The notes under the pieces were generated by a model. It had not been told where the DNA came from, searched no databases, and saw nothing but the letters and a program-made list of their open reading frames with translations. From contig NC_060106.1 in the NCBI RefSeq assembly GCF_021155765.1, positions 20,486,031-20,550,030 on the forward strand: a DNA stretch of 64,000 bases. Direction: 5' to 3'. A program made the position numbers and the translations under genes. Positions 25,072 through 39,200 of this stretch are shown here, in pieces (within the stretch, counting starts at the first letter, position 1; every line of letters starts with the position of its first letter). The DNA is from Diprion similis. Taxonomy: Eukaryota; Arthropoda; Insecta; Hymenoptera; Diprionidae.

Positions 25072-26539
25072 TATATGTGAAATTTTATACTTTGGGAATG
25101 AAAGAAAATATGTGATCTCATTTATTTGTCGAAAGGAAAAAAAAGAAAGAAAGAAGTTAGAAACTGAAAATATGCTCGCCGGTAACATTTTTTTTTTTTT
25201 TTTTTTACTTTCTATTATCAATGTACAGAACATAACATAAAGTATTTACGTTGGAATGTTCGATTTGAATAGACAATTCTCTATGATGTTTTTCTTAGTT
25301 TTTTTTTTTTTTTCCTCTTTTTTTCAAGATAAGTTTGTAACCTTTGTTCCGACGACTCTTGCAGTTGATACACATACAATTATGTCTAGACAACCGTATG
25401 CACTACGCGTATAATTGTTCGTTGAAATGAAAGGGAATAGCTTGTATGTATGACGATAATAATGAAATGCGAAATGATTATATAGAAATATACAGAATAC
25501 AAATATACGAGTAAAAACTAAGAAAAATAACGGCTTATTAAAAAGTCGAGAATAGAGTACCTACGGGCACCAGCTATACATGTAATACACATGTATATGT
25601 AACGTAACTTCTAACTACGAGAAGAAACGAAGAGGGGAGGGCTTATAAATGAAATATACATATATATGTGTGTATATATATACAAGCTTTACCTTGTGCC
25701 ATGCATGTTTTAGTGCATGGTCTGTATAATAATCACATATTATAATAATCATTTAACATATAGATGTAACGACGTGTTATGGCTTTTGTAAAATATGATG
25801 TATATTAAAAAGAAAAACAAGAAAAAAAAAACAACAAATCATTAAAAAAAAAAAAAAAAATCTGTATATTAATATGTGGTCATTGACACCAGACGACGAG
25901 CTATTCACTTCTCACGGTTACCGCAGCTCAATTCGAACGAACGATTGTATACCTTCGTTATATTATAGCCAGCATAAATTTTTTTCGAAACGATGTATTG
26001 ATATTGCGCCGTAACGTGGGTTGTATAAACTGATGAGAATAATTGTGCATGTACACCCAAGTGCGTCCCAGATGTCAACCAAAACTACGCATAACTTGAG
26101 TGACTACGCGTCATTACATATTTAGTATCTTAATAATAAATCTTTCTCAACTAGTATGTAGTAACAAGTATTGTGTACCTACGAGAATGCTGTGAGAATT
26201 AATTGAGTATGATAATATCAGTTTCCGATGAATGATTATGTATAGAAATGTAACGATATTCCTCACTGTATGAATTTTTTTTTTTGCAAGTGGAATCTTT
26301 TTTTCCCTCGCATCTTGTTCGTTATATTTTCTTTTTCTTTTTTTTTTCTGTCTTTCTCGTATTATCGTGACAATAGTGTTGTTCCAGTAAAATATTGAAG
26401 TAAAAAGAGAAGGCAAAAAAAAAATTAAAAATAATGGAAGCAGAAACGACAACACTTTAGTAAATTAAGAAAAAATTAACTCTATGTGATCGTTGCGGGG
26501 ACACCGTGTCCGGCAAATCTATTTAATAATAAAGGAATT

Positions 26540-29500
26540 AATGAAAAGTTAGACTCGCAGTGTATATATTTTCTTCGCTCACCTACATACCTTATCTAAA
26601 ATTGCATTTATCATGCATGTGTAATGAGGATAAAAAGACGGAATTCCCCAATAATGAAACATGCCTGTATCTAGTGGATCTATGGATCCTATAGCGTATA
26701 TACAACGGGCCCATTAGGCTTACAAATATAGGTATTACTACCTCGGTGATGTCAGCAGATAACAACGTTATCATACACAGTATATATCGTAAATATATAT
26801 ATAGTGTATATGTCGTCGGCAAAGTCGGACTCTTCAACCATTCTCACAATCAGTAGTCTTGCCAGAATACCTGATTGTGAGTATTCAGGTGTAGATATCT
26901 ACCTGTGATCATGTCCTGGGAATCATACATGTGCTTCACCTGCTCTTCACTATCTGTTCATACGCGATGAGTAAACGGAAATTTCGTTTTATCATTGTTA
27001 TTATATGATGTCTATAAACGAAATGCTTACTAAACAAACGTTTATCAGCGTGGATGATCTGATGACGTTTATAGAAATTAGCTTGACTCGGTGACACACG
27101 TTAAATAGCGCTCGGGTTTTCTGCTAGTTTTTTTTTTCGATGTACGAAAAAGGAATTCGGTAGAATGAAATTAAACGGGTTAAATAATGATGGGTAAATA
27201 AACTTCTCCCACGTAGTTTAGCGAACTATAGGAAGTATTGCGTAATGTGTTAGAATTGAACTGTCAGTCTTACGAATTATTGCACAAAATTACGTAACAG
27301 TCTTGAGTCATCCGGCCTGATTTTTACCTCAAAGTATAGACATACCTGTATTTGTATGAAAGACGTTATACAGTCGGTCATTGAGTGTGACAGGCAATCG
27401 TAAACAAAGGAGATAAAACTATACGGAAAACATTAAAACTGACACTTTTATGAAGTATGCAGGTAGAACACGTGTTCCAATGATGCGTCAACTTGCGGTG
27501 TAACAAGCAAATTCATGGCGAATAGTCTCTTCGTTCTACATACAACCAAGAAACTGATTGTATTCCGATATACTGTACTACTTTGTGCAAGACCCGGCAG
27601 CTAGCCGTATTTGGTTTACGACTGGTCCAGATGGACGATTACATCTTGTACGTTTGTTTTGTTCATCACTAACTGGTCGAAGCATCGCACGAACGTATAT
27701 AGCAGGGGTTTAATGGCGGAGGGATCTGGGTAAAACGTAACTATAAAATTCTCGAAGCCTTATGCATTACACAACCGGCGTTCGAGTGTTGTAAAAATTA
27801 GTGGTGGTTTGGTATATTATGACGATGAAAGTTCGGATTGAGGAAATTGTTTGAACATGTTGTCATGTAGCTGGTAAAATCATTAACGATTTCCGCGACA
27901 GCTGTACAATTCAACTAATGTGTTTCGCCTATTTTTAATAATAAAATGCTGTCCTTATTGCAACCAGGATCATACCGACTAAATATGACAGTAAAGTTTC
28001 TCGTGCTGTAATAAAAGAAAGTATTTTGCATCAACTTTTTAAGATTTCTACTGTTTACTGTTTTCGCTGACGTTGTACAGTCATAAAATGTTTGAAACGC
28101 ATTTATCTACCCGCCTTGTTAATCCAACCAATTTTTCAACAAAACATTCTTATGATAATGTATTCTATTTATAATTCATTGGATTTTACTAGACAAAATA
28201 ATTATCCCTGGTACTCGAACAAAAAACGTCAACAATCTATCAGTCATCTTTACAGGTCTTTACTCATCGTGCATAACAATCAATATTATCTTCCTAGGTA
28301 TGTGTAACTCAGAGGTATACGCAGGTTCTAAACTTGTGAATCACTTTTGAAGAATTAAATCCACAGAAGTTGTTACTTGCGCGGAAAAATTTATTTATTA
28401 TGTATACTTAGTTTACTCTCGAGGACTTACACCGTTAGTCCTAAACCTGTGTGCAAAGATACAATTCGGCCATTTCTATGGCAAAAAAGTTTTTGCGCAC
28501 CTGCATCAGGTTTCGTTGAAACTGTATTTCTCCTTTCATTCGGCACTGTGGAAAAGATTTCTATAACTGTTGGGCCTCCGGGCCGGTTTTTTCATTCGGA
28601 AAGTTTCGAAGCGTCTCTTTGACAAATTGAAATTCCAGGAACGTCGGTTTATACCTGCGTCCTGGGGCTCTGATGGTCAGTACTCACTGTACTTTACATC
28701 TGCGCATATGTTTCTATTATTAATCATTTATTGCTTATCATACAACAACGCGATAGCAGAGGTGACAATGTGCTGTTTCGAAGTGTCTATCCATGAATTA
28801 TTATACAATTTATGATTCTAATCGTACATTTCGGAATAACACGGGCAGTGGTCATATTAATAGATACCTATATGCATACATTAATCTTCCCACGAATAGA
28901 GAGAGAGAGAAAGAGAGAGAGATCCAGGAATATAACAAACCTTTGAATAAACAATTATTTTTAATATTTAACGATTCGTGGAAGCTCGTCCTCGAGTCCC
29001 TGGATAACAAAGCTTTTACGAATAATGAATGAAAGATGTTTGTTCCCGGTAAACTGTTATCACGATGCGCGGGCGCAAATTGTCACTTCGACCGTGTACG
29101 TAGCTGTTTGGAAAACGTATTTACGTACGCGCGTATATATTTAACATTTATATTCGTCCTTTCACACACTTATGCAGTCTTAAACAGTCTATTGTAAATT
29201 ATTTACATTCACCAGATTATTATAGGCACGAAGTCAACTCCGAAATGCCAGTAAATCATTATCGCAAGGTTCCCGAGAGCATAAACATCGAGAGTATTAT
29301 ATAACTTGATTAATTTACCGCATTCACCATACCTATTTACCTTTACGGAGGTAAGAATGAGCGCACATCTTCACAATTCTGTCTTAGAATAATCAACGCT
29401 GCAATAGTAAATCGATTTTCAAGCGTTGATAAACTTCCAACATTATTCATGAATGGTTGAAAATTGTTTGAAATATGCTTGACATAGACGAAGATTGAGT

Positions 29501-29900
29501 ATAGCAGTAAATATATCTGCATGGATTAACATTCGGGCGTATCAATTTTTATCTCTTTCTCAATATCCGTTTTATTGTTAAGCTATTTCAGGCATTTTAT
29601 ACACCATCACTGAGGCAAGTTTCGTCGCCGAACCCAAACCTGGCTTGAGGATCTAACAACAGCGTTGCTTCGCGTATATCGATTTCAACATTACAAAAAC
29701 AAAAAAGAAAAAAACGTTTCCGTCAACAGATTCAGGACTGGCATTAAAAATGCTAAGGGACTGAATTTTCCTTGGACAGTGCGTACTTGTCCCATCTCGG
29801 ACTTCCAACACACGCGCGTGCGTCTGGCAAAGCTGCTTATTCACACGGTTACAGAGGGTCGAGATCGAACAACGTTGTACACAACGACACAAGGATACAG
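26540..29900. other. FRAT-PEPD intergenic region
   Basis: AT-rich, with open frames of about 80 codons or fewer and no recognisable domain, RNA gene or transposon. A short GA repeat lies at about 28900-28922. Confidence 0.45.
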
Positions 29901-29934
29901 CCAGATGACAGGTTCGAGTGACGATAAGAGACCA

Positions 29935-29942
29935 TATATAAG
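29935..29942 (+). promoter_or_regulatory. PEPD: candidate TATA box of PEPD
   Basis: TATATAAG in the context CATATATAAGAGG, about 360 bp before the PEPD start codon and at the edge of a GC-richer leader. Position and context fit a core promoter. No start site can be proven. Confidence 0.35.
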
Positions 29943-30297
29943 AGGACTTTGGAGTCTGAGGGCGAGACAACGGCCCGCGAGTTTAGTTCTACGCGTTGGG
30001 CATTCACGACGTCGTTCTCATCCGTCTCTTGGCAGTGAACCAGAAAACGTGTAATACAAGGATAAGGATCAGAATTCGGATCAGAAGCAGCATCAGCGTC
30101 AACAACGTTGCCGTCCCGCAGCAACCAACCACATAAGCAAGGCATCGGGTCGAGCGTGCGGCAAGGAAAAGCAAAACAGAGAGCTGGAGAGTTGAGGCGA
30201 CGACGACGAGGACGACGACTACAAACGTCGACTTTCAACCCACAGCGCAACTCGAACGGTGCGCCAATACCGTCTGAACAAGTGCCGGAGAACCAAC

Positions 30298-33200
30298 ATG
30301 GCCGATACGCAAGCCACGTACGTATTTGTCAAAAAGCTTACAATTAGATAAAGTCCCTGTCGCTTTCTACTCCTCCGGCTTGAAGTTTTAGTTCAGCTGC
30401 AGATTCTTTACTATTGCACTGTGATTTTACAGTCCAAGAAAATTAGTATAACCAGAGAGAAACCTTAAATGATCCTTGGGGCTCGAGATAAAGCGTACTG
30501 TGAAGTATAAGAGGGCAACCAACTCCTCCCACTTGGATGAGAAATTTTTATATTTCTATTCTTATGAGGTTTCTTTTTTTTATTTCGTTTTATTATTATT
30601 TCTTTCCTGCTACAGAAAAATCGTCCGTCGTTAGCTAGTGTTATACTAACTCACACGCATATACTTTTCGGTAGATGTATCAACGTGTCGAGTATAAATG
30701 CCGTTAGAACTTGTATAATAATAAAGCGGGAGTTCAGACTGCCGACGGATCATAATAAACAACAGACCTCCGCTTCGTGCATTCTGACAAGGAAATATTC
30801 CACGGTTTGTATATCTATGTAGGTATGACATCAAGTGCGGACGAACTCGATGATCCTGAGATTGTCGCCTCGATAATAATTGCATGTTTTCGTCGATGTT
30901 GTATATGTATACGGTTCGATCAAACTGCTCAGTCGTCAACTGGTACTTATTTTATTTTATATAGCTACACTTATTCAACGTACAATTTGTTTGTTGCTTT
31001 GAACGGTACAGCTATAATTCTTCGATTATTCTTGTTTCGAGGATTGTTTTGTCTGACTGCCCCCCTACAGCGTATACAAAATTCAATGTAGATAACGATG
31101 ACTCGAAACGACAATATTTACCACGTTTCCGGGCACGGGTCATTAGAATTTGCTGATTGAAATACCCTGCACGCGACATCGACAATAAACGATAAACATT
31201 TAATTTCCAATACTTTTCCATTACCCAGTATACATATTTATACCTAATTTCTTCACATCGATTATAACAGGCCTCTTGTTTGTCCCATCTAAAACAGGTG
31301 GCAATTTGAAAAGTAACCGTTGCCTGCAGCTGCGGGTTTGTGAGGCGGAAGGGGGGAGGTGGAATGATTCAATTTTATTGTTGTCCATCGATAACGATGC
31401 GGCACCAGATGGAGTATCTGTCTCTATTATTAGATAAACGCTTCGAGACAGCTAAATGTTCCTCCATTTACCAAGCTTGTGATCAGCCAGTCGGCCAGAG
31501 AGGGGATAGTATGTGGGCTCGGCTATACTCGGCCAACTTCGTCACGAGGATTAAATATGTGTTACATGTTTATTTTACACGCATGCGATCGCGTAGTTTT
31601 CCTTAGCGGATATGTAGTGGTGATCAGCTATAGTATCATAGTTCAAGGTATTCCGTTGAGATTCGAATCTAGAATAGGTATAATGTATAACAAGACCATG
31701 CAGAGTCAAGAATAGCGCTCTCGGAAATGCCTATAGCGAGTTCCGATTGCCAAACTGTACACAAAATTTCAATCGATGCGATCAATTTCTTCAGTCATTA
31801 AAGGAAAATTCTTTCACACCTATTCATATCGCAGGAATATACGTTTATTCACAAATCTATTTTACGCGCACAGTTGGAAATTTCTATCTATGATATATGC
31901 ATTGACGAGTGTTATTTTTCTCGTCAAGTGAGTCGTAGCCCTTTCTTTTTCTGGCTATAATATATTGCTTGTTTTTATTTCTTCGTCTTTGTTTGGAACA
32001 CCGCCACGTGTGCGTGGTTGGATAACCGTTTCACGGAAATTTACCGAGTGTAGGATAGAAATTGAGATAGGTTTCGATCGTTGTTCTCGTTAGATTCTAG
32101 TTTCGTGGGTTTGATTTTTTCATCTGGATTCGTCGCTTTCAATTCTAATTGGTTGGCGAATTAGTCGGAGGTCCAAGTTTTTAGTGCTTGATTTATGCTT
32201 TTTCATCTCCACACAGTTTGATTACAATCTCGTTGAACAATTAGCTGCTTGCGATTCGGAATAACTTATAGACAAGGACAAAAAGATGAAACGTCGATCC
32301 AATATGATGTCGTTCGAGTTGTGGTATAAGTTGCACGTATTTTTGCTTAAAATAAACAGAGTGTATTTGCTCTGTATTTGAACGTTATACACGTGCTACA
32401 GTCAGTATCAATACGTACGTATACGTAATATAATATATTTTGTTACACGCGAATGACGCGATCGACTATTTCTGGTGTTTCGAACTTGTTGTTAATTTAA
32501 AATGATTGTATCAATTATGTATATAAGCTTCGGTGAAGAGGTAGAATATGTACGATATGCAAAGTTTAATTGATCAACAACGGTTTCATAAATTTCCCTG
32601 AACTAGATACGCCATTCTGCGTGTATATATATATATATATATATACCTATGTAAACGGCTGTCAGCGCTGAAACTAATAACGGTTGACAAATAGTTGCGT
32701 GAACAACAATGTTGCATACTTCGTTCCTTAAACCTCTTAGAATGGTAAAAGCAGTCACCCATTTGTAACAGAGTTTGTTGGGCTGGTTCTTCGTCATTTT
32801 GAAAATCACAAATTTCCTGTTCGTCTCTTACTCTCCGTCACGTTTCAGGAGGTTTATAAATAAACGTCACGCTTCGTGGTAGCTCGAAGGTATCTGGTTA
32901 CGAGTATTAGTATAGCTCTAGCTGGTTCAAAATTCAATTCCACATTTGCATGTCAACTTTACCTACGGTTTGTAGATCAGCAATGCTACGCGTCAGCGAA
33001 TATTTCATCGAACCATATATTGCCGCAATATTCACTCTGCTTCATCCGCGCATATTTCTATTGTGTATTACACTCGATATTTGCTTGCGTATGTAGGTCT
33101 AATGAAAAATTGCATCAAAGCTGATCGTGAACCTGATATCCACCATGTTAAAGAGGATCTAAATATTCGTTATATATTTAAATGTTTTGTATAAACTCGG

Positions 33201-36200
33201 ACAATATGCGTACAATATTTTTCTTATACACGCGGTTTTGCATAATGTAACCAAGAGAGGTTTTCCTCTCGCAAAGGATCTCTGACGTTATATAATTATG
33301 GCTATCAACTTCCCGTTGATAAAGCTACTAGGAAAATTTCATTGTGGCAAATTGAATGAACTCTGTTGCTATTAAGTGTGTAATTTATGTAGTAGCAAAG
33401 AAGCAAAACAAAAATAAAGAAGAAGAAAAGAAACTAAAATCGTAGGTGAATAAATCTAAGTCACTTACCACCTTAAGCAAATAAATAACGCAGTCGACAA
33501 AAAAAAACTCTGCATTTATAAAAAGATGACAAAGTTCCATTACGATGTCGTAACGGTATTTTATTCTTACGATCTTACACCGTGTGCAATGCAATTTGCG
33601 AAGCCGTGACACCGGTCAAATTTCTGTGAACATCGAGAACCTATAACAAGATATTAGACAAACCTGATTCGCTAATTGAGTCCACTCGACTCACCTTGGC
33701 CTGACGGGGGTTAATCTTAATACTGATTGACAGGCTCCTTGTACACCTATTCGTACGAATTATGCTCCTAAATCTGTAATTCCAGTTATTGCAGAGTTTG
33801 AAAAGTAATTTCGCGATCATGATGGTTGATCCCGAATGGCGTCAATTCGAAACTTATTATATGATCACGGCCGGAGAAAGTTGCTTGAATGAAAAGAATG
33901 GCGGCTTATGAGTAATAAAGAACCGAATGACGAGTACGATTATTGGGAAATTCCACCATTTCGGCTTTCATCAAATTTTTTTGTTTGACTTCGTCTGACC
34001 AAACGCCTCTGTAATTTTTCGAATGAAGATACAGAAGTTTCGGATATAACATACAATACCAAATATAAATATCCTAAAAAAAGTTTCATTCTACGCCACA
34101 ATGGTGCCAAAAAACGTATTCTTGTCATTGAATTACCGCATTTATCGTAGGCAAACATTTCCTTACCATCTTCACGCATTAAAGAAAAATTGCGCTAATT
34201 GCCGCATTTTCACTGGATCAGTGCTACAGTAACAGTGTCGGACAATACCAAGAAACAGTGAAATCTTACTCAATCGATAAAGACTGACTGTAGCATCCTC
34301 TTAAGCTGAAACGCGCGGAATCTCCGCAATGCACATCTATCCTTACAGAGTTCTCATTCTCAAATGAATATTTTCAAGCAAGATGGAGAAAAACTACGAG
34401 GAATCGAGCGTACCACTTATATATATGTCGTTATGAAGCACGGTATGGATTTACGTTCGTCGACTCGAACGTTTGCGTAAACGACGTCGGGAGGCTTTAT
34501 GACGGCCTATTAACGGTGACACGAGTTTGGAGGCTAAATATAAACATGTATGTAAAATATAGGTACACCTATCCTAGTTCGAGGAACGCGTCTAGGTGAC
34601 GATCTTGTCGCACATGAGTGACGTAGGTATATCCGCGTCACCGTAGCTCATCTGCTTATATATTGTATACTTATATAGAACGTATATTATCGAGATGAAA
34701 GTGTGCGTATTAATTATTGGTAAAAGAAAGAAAAGAAGCAGCCAAAATTGATAAACAACAAACGTCTTTCAAAATAAAATTCAAAGTCTCATATAGACTT
34801 TGCGGCGAATGACCCGAATTTTTTTTTTTTTTCCTCTCAGGTGTCCGATGGAGTCGCATTTCGTGAGGGGCGAACACACCTTGAAGGTCCCCATGTCACT
34901 TTTTCGGGAAAACAGGGAACGACTCGCCGCTGTTCTTCGGGGAAATACCGCCGTACCGGAAAAAGGTGCCTTCGTAGTCCTGCAGGGCGGCGTCGAGGTC
35001 CCGTTCAACGACACTGACATCTCCTGGCCATTCCGACAGGCAAGCATTTCCATATGTGAGCTATTGTACTAGCTGTTAATGATCTAAAATTATCATGCGA
35101 CTTTTACTTACTTTACTTATAATGCAAACGGCATAGAAAAGAGAGGATTTTATTATGTTGCATAGCGTATAGGAAGTGGTTTGGAATTATATTTCAAAAT
35201 AACACATTGACCACAGCTCTTATACGCATATCAGAGCATTATTTGTGATCCATGATGCACATACATGTGAATACTTTCTTCAAGTAATCGCGAATTATTG
35301 CGTAATTTTTTAAAGCACAGCAGCTATATAACATTCATGCGTTGTAAAATCAACAGTGCAGTAATACTATGATTGTTGGATTGTATAACACCATAAAGTT
35401 AATCTAGAAATGATCCTTCTTGCATTGCGAATGTAATTTATCATCAGTACATCTCATCAGCAAAATACAGAGGTCAGAAGAACGAAGTTTAATACCGTGA
35501 TGTAAAAATAAGAAAAAAAAAATAACGGAATCGTATTCACAACGAAAGAGTACAATAACGTTGGTGCTATAAATGTAGTTTGGTAAAAACTGCATGAGAT
35601 ATTACCTAGTGACAGAGTACTGTACAATGTATACGGTAATTTGAAACCATAAGCGATATACAGAGAATATTTAAAAAAAAGTTTTTCTTCTTTGCATCTG
35701 GCACGAGGATCAGACGTTCGTATAATGAATTTGCTAACTCGCTTAGGTAATCTGTTAATAATCATTGCTAGGCAGTTAATATCGTGGAATATAAAATAAA
35801 GATTGACGATTTTTATTTTTCAATATCTATGCACACTATGTAAACAATTAATGTTATAATATAAAAATTTTCACTCAAAAACAGCTGCGACTTGGGAGTT
35901 TCGTGTATTGTATTATAGGCATAGAAAAATCTTGAAGGTAAAAATTAGTAGACACGGTGACTTGTAATTCGAAAATGTAACGCGAAGGGTGAACTAATTT
36001 TAATATTATTTTCAAGCGTTGCTGTCGCTAAAATAATTCTCAACTCTCACCTTTTGCGTAGAAAGTGTTCGGCACTTACGTATTATACTCGTATGCATAC
36101 CCATAATAATATATTCTCTGCGAGTATATTTACGTGTATATTCGTTGATATACGTTTGCTCGTCACTCGTTCATATTAACACTTGGCTTACACGTGCGGT

Positions 36201-39200
36201 ATATATAATAACCGCAACTATTCGAGCTCGCCCAATAATCACTATATATACTTGTGGTTTTGCACGTAAAATCGATGCGAATACACATATAGGGATACCT
36301 ATATATGAATAAGATCGCGGGAAGAAAAAGTTGGTCATACAATTATCCTGATCACGTAAGAAATAAAAAGGGGATTCCCGAATCAATAAAAGATATTTTT
36401 AGCCTAACATTTTTCTCTATAATAATTATCAACGAGTCAATTTTACTGTAACTGCTTAATTCGACTATAATTCATGTTTCTGCCGTGCGAAATGCCTCGG
36501 GATTATCCGATTTAACAATGTGACGTTCTTTTCCGTGCGTGCAGGAATCGTACTTTCAGTGGTGCTTCGGGGTTGAGGAACCAGACTGTTACGGATGCAT
36601 TGACGTCACGACATCCGAGTCCATTCTGTTCTTCCCCCGCTTACCGGCCGAGTACGCGGTGTGGCAAGGCACCCTTTACACGACCGATGACTTCCGGAAA
36701 CGGTACGCGGTCGACAAGGTTTACTACACCGACCAGATTGCGGATGTTCTAAGCCAGCGGGGTGCCTCCATGCTTCTGACGTTGGTGAGCTTTGTTTTTT
36801 TCCGTCGGTAAAAAAGAAAATGATAAAATGCGTATCCGTTTTGCACCACGCTGTAGATAAATTGGATAAATTATACACTGCTTCTCTATGCTAGGTTGTA
36901 TGTACAACTCATTTTCTTATGCGTTCGTCGTTTATCTTAGAACGGATTAAACACCGACAGTGGACTTGCCGCGCGCGAAGCTGTTTTCGACAAGATTGGC
37001 CAGTGAGTACGATAAAATTCAAAATGTATATTGAATCTCCTAAGAAATGAAAATTTCTCACAATAAACATCTGCTTCTTATATTTCAGATTCAACGTTAA
37101 CAACACGCTGTTATATCCGGAAATAACGGAGTGGTGAGTCCTACAGCTTTGCATTGGAGCAATATTACCAAATGCGTTTTTGTCGCCAGCCGGTAACTTG
37201 CGAATGCTTTTTAGACTGCTGCGCGGGTAAACTGGTATTTCATAAATATCGAAAGATCGCTGTTATGCCGACGGAGATTTTGTAACACAAGACGTTAACT
37301 GCAAATGACGTCTCTTACCAAAAGAAAATTACGCATTCAAATTGAATAAAAAACGCTGCAGATATCGCTAGCGTCAATTTTTTAATCCAGCAAAGTTTGG
37401 CCGATATTTAAATGCCCGACCGCTCACTTGTTCAGAATAATATGGCAAATTGACACGGCCATTTTTTTTTTTTAAGAATTTATTCATCGCATTTTATTCC
37501 CGGAAAGTCATTTTCTCATTCAGATTAAATTTTTAGTCATTTTTTTTACCGTCAAGTCAAATCGCTTACGGCGAAACCCGTTTCGACGATCACGTCGTGG
37601 ATTCCCATTGAATTGCCAATGAGGTGCCATAAAAACAAGAAACCCAAGTAACCTCTAAGGACACACACACGATGCTGGCGAGAGCACTGTATCGAAGACT
37701 TCCGCTTCATTCGGCTTCTTGGACAGTTCTTCGTTCTCCGATTTCGGCTCTCAGCACCGTAGCAAGAGGCGGACCACGAGTATTATTGCGCAGCACGATA
37801 CTTGTCCAGGACGGATCGCTGGTCCACGAGTTGCCGGTGATGGTCAGAAGGCCGAAGGACTTGTTGCTGCAGGATGAAAAGGGTGAGAGACTCAGCAGCC
37901 GGAGTAACATGACGAAGAAGTCGAAGAGCGAAGGTCGCCGAGGACCGAGTCGAAGGATAAACATCGAGACGGATGAGGGAACGGCGATCCTGTTCGGATC
38001 GGACCTCGATTTCCTCAAGGAAGCTAACGTCGAGCAACTCCTTGCCGGCCTCGAGTCATGCTACACGCCGAAAGGGGTCTTCTCGCTCCTGGAGACGATA
38101 ATAGTAGAAGAGATAAACTCGATGGTCGCCGTCCAGGCGCTTCGAAAGATAATCGAGCTCGAAAATTCCCCGCGAAATGGAAGCAGAGCGAGCCCAACCT
38201 GCAACCGCGAATGCGTCCTTGGCCAGGTGGTCGAAATGATTGCCGGGACTCAGGACGGTGACACGCTCCTTGAAGCACTCGATCTTCTAGCCAGGGACAC
38301 TATCAGTCCACCGGTGAACCGGTTGCGGGATCGTCTCTGCGACGAGGTCGCGTCCAGAATCGCTGACAACGAGATGAGTGTCGCCCAGATCGTCGAGGCG
38401 GTTCGGGTTATGACCAAATTCAGGAACCTCGAGTACCAGGAAGTCGTCGATTCTTTATGGGTCGGTCTCGCAGCTAGAGAGAGCGAGGTCTCAGCTGAGG
38501 ACCTGGTCCCGCTCTTCAGGTCTCTTCACTCGTTCAAGAAGAGCAGAAGGTTCGTTCACGCCGTTCTTGACCGCAGACTTGAACGCCATTTGAGGCTGCT
38601 CACGGGCCGACAGATCGCTGACATTCTCAACGCTTTGGCCAACGCGGCCATCGAGTCTCCTGAGACTCTTAGATTGGCTAACAAGTGGGCTGCGACCAAG
38701 GCGAACACCGTCAACGAGCAGGATCTACTGGACCTCGTCCGCACTTGGACGGTTACTCGCAACGTCGATCCAGCCGTCGAAAAAATGATGGAGACTCATT
38801 TCGAGACGAGGCTGGGCAAGGCCAAGGCGAAGGAGGTGCAGCCATCATCGATGCATGAGTATTTTCGTAGCGCGTGTTCGGTCCTTTTGGGGTCTTGGGT
38901 TCGCTGGTTCCGAATTTGAAAGCAAGATTGCGTCATTGCTAATGGGATAGAAAGAACGTAGTCGAGGACACGGATTCAAGGTACTAGAAAACGTCCAACA
39001 CGCGCTGCGAAAGTGCGTATCTACAAGTGTGACAGTAAAAACTTTCGAGTGGCTCGATTCACTCAATTAGAAATCAGTTGGAAATCACTAGAAATCAGTG
39101 AATTTCAAGCTATTTGTTAATATTAGACATCATTTGGAAATCAACGAGAAGTTGGTGAACCTTGAATTTTTTAGTATGACTTGGAAATCAGTGGATTTCA

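Larger units (their letters stand above)
23089..26140 (+). other. FRAT: probable long AT-rich 3' UTR of FRAT
   Basis: About 3 kb with no coding sequence, many TATGTATA-like tracts, A/T homopolymers, a (CA)n run at 24014-24039 and a (GTGC)n run at 25026-25071. Candidate poly(A) signals AATAAA lie at 24379, 26135 and 26528. Which one is used cannot be read from sequence, so the UTR may be 1.3-3.4 kb long. Confidence 0.35.

Noticed and set aside
28377-28815. Two overlapping 81-codon frames in the FRAT-PEPD gap
   Set aside because: No domain or splice context. The first looks weakly like a signal peptide, but evidence is too thin to call a gene.
29653-30250. Minus-strand frames of 105 and 133 codons at the PEPD leader
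   Set aside because: Composition-driven and cross the TATA box and leader of PEPD; no family resemblance.
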